A DNA stretch of 29,088 nt from Fragilaria crotonensis (taxonomy: Eukaryota; Bacillariophyta; Fragilariophyceae; Fragilariales; Fragilariaceae), in NCBI GenBank assembly GCA_022925895.1, contig JAKSYS010000738.1:1-29088 (forward strand). Direction: 5' to 3'. The position numbers and the translations under genes are program-made. The notes beneath the pieces were generated by a model. The model was not told the origin of the DNA. It searched no databases and saw only the letters and a program-made list of their open reading frames with translations. This document shows positions 28,629 through 29,088 of the stretch, piece by piece; position 1 is the stretch's first letter; each line of letters begins with the position of its first letter.

Positions 28629-29088
28629 TCATGGATCGACGCCGGGGAGCTGGCCTTGACAGGAAAGATCCTGAATGAGTCCAACGTAAATTGCAATACC
28701 CTCCAAGAACGTCGACTCAGGAATATACTCATCATTCTCATGCAACATGATCTCCGTGTTACGCATAGGTGAAAAGCCCAGTGCTCGAACCCCCAACGCT
28801 CGCAAGAACCGTGAATCAGTGGCGGCGGGAAAGACTTGTGGGTTGACTTTCAGGTCCATGCTTTCGAGGGATTTCAAAAAGACACCATACCAAGGATTGA
28901 CCTCCGTATCGGTTGAGGTAGTGGCGTGCTGTTGCATGTCGTTAGCTGCCTTACCATGCTGGCCCTCAATGAACTTCCACGTCACCTTACTCTCGTCAGA
29001 CTTGCTGCATTCGTGGCACCACAAGTCTAACATATCGGATATCTCGGACGGCACGTTCGGGGAGATGCGAATATCCAGTGAACACGTT
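28629..29088 (-). CDS. Aminoacylase-1-like M20 metallopeptidase, C-terminal part (runs off window)
   Basis: The frame is open from the window edge to the stop at 28631-28629, about 153 residues; the N-terminal part lies outside. Signature segments of aminoacylase-1 (N-acyl-L-amino-acid amidohydrolase, M20A zinc family): CSLDIRISPNVPSE, then NPWYGVF, VFPAATDSRFLRALGVRALG, FSPMRNTEIMLHENDEYI and FLEGIAIYVGLIQDL. The His in LHENDE matches the C-terminal zinc ligand of the family, and the RISP/DIR region belongs to the dimerisation lid. The enzyme hydrolyses N-acetylated amino acids to free amino acid plus acetate, usually in the cytosol. The frame starts upstream of the window, so the GTG at 29054 is not a real start. 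No break is seen in this part. Confidence 0.9.
   Translation of the reverse strand, partial: TCSLDIRISPNVPSEISDMLDLWCHECSKSDESKVTWKFIEGQHGKAANDMQQHATTSTDTEVNPWYGVFLKSLESMDLKVNPQVFPAATDSRFLRALGVRALGFSPMRNTEIMLHENDEYIPESTFLEGIAIYVGLIQDLSCQGQLPGVDP

Noticed and set aside
28575-28772. Plus-strand short frames at the right end
   Set aside because: Antisense to the well-supported aminoacylase-1 coding sequence or its 3' flank.

Overview
This looks like nuclear DNA of a eukaryotic microalga, most likely a diatom, and a pennate species is a reasonable guess. The basis is gene content. It holds a DUF6824-type regulator, a secreted protein with Cys-rich 'GDCD' repeats of a type I associate with diatoms, Kinesin-light-chain-like TPR genes, two methyltransferases whose N-termini resemble bipartite plastid presequences (A|W cleavage context), a ~98-nt GT-AG intron, and Helitron and PIF/Harbinger elements. 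No species is proven from sequence alone.

Layout. (1) ~1-5.6 kb: a gene-scale inverted duplication. Two near-identical secreted Cys-rich/lectin-like genes face each other tail to tail around an organelle-type TrmH/SpoU rRNA 2'-O-methyltransferase. The left copy is intact (two exons). The right copy has a 1-base deletion that removes its last Cys-rich repeat. (2) 6.2-9.2 kb: a METTL13-like methyltransferase and a TPR (kinesin light chain-like) gene, both on the minus strand; the TPR gene is split by a 1-base frame break. (3) 9.5-16 kb: repeat-rich spacer, then a decayed Helitron encoding a tandem 33-residue repeat, a Helitron-like N domain, the HUH nuclease and a PIF1-type helicase, with about ten frame breaks. 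(4) 16.9-17.4 kb: an intact BAP31-like ER protein. (5) 17.9-18.6 kb: a 177-bp tandem repeat that stays open in one frame. (6) 19,223-22,796: a complete PIF/Harbinger element with perfect 46-bp terminal inverted repeats and a TCA target duplication, but broken transposase and Myb-like genes. (7) 22.8-27 kb: transposon debris, including a probable MITE and a Myb/SANT-like pseudogene. (8) 27.0-28.3 kb: a DUF6824 gene whose C-terminal part is scattered over frames. (9) 28.6 kb to the end: the 3' part of an aminoacylase-1 gene, minus strand, running off the window.

No operon or pathway links the host genes. The right two thirds is an accessory, transposon-dense region separating ordinary cellular genes. 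Two themes run through the window: islands packed with GTAC palindromes between genes, and many single-base frame breaks. The frame breaks hit host genes as well as transposons, so residual assembly indels must be considered alongside real decay.
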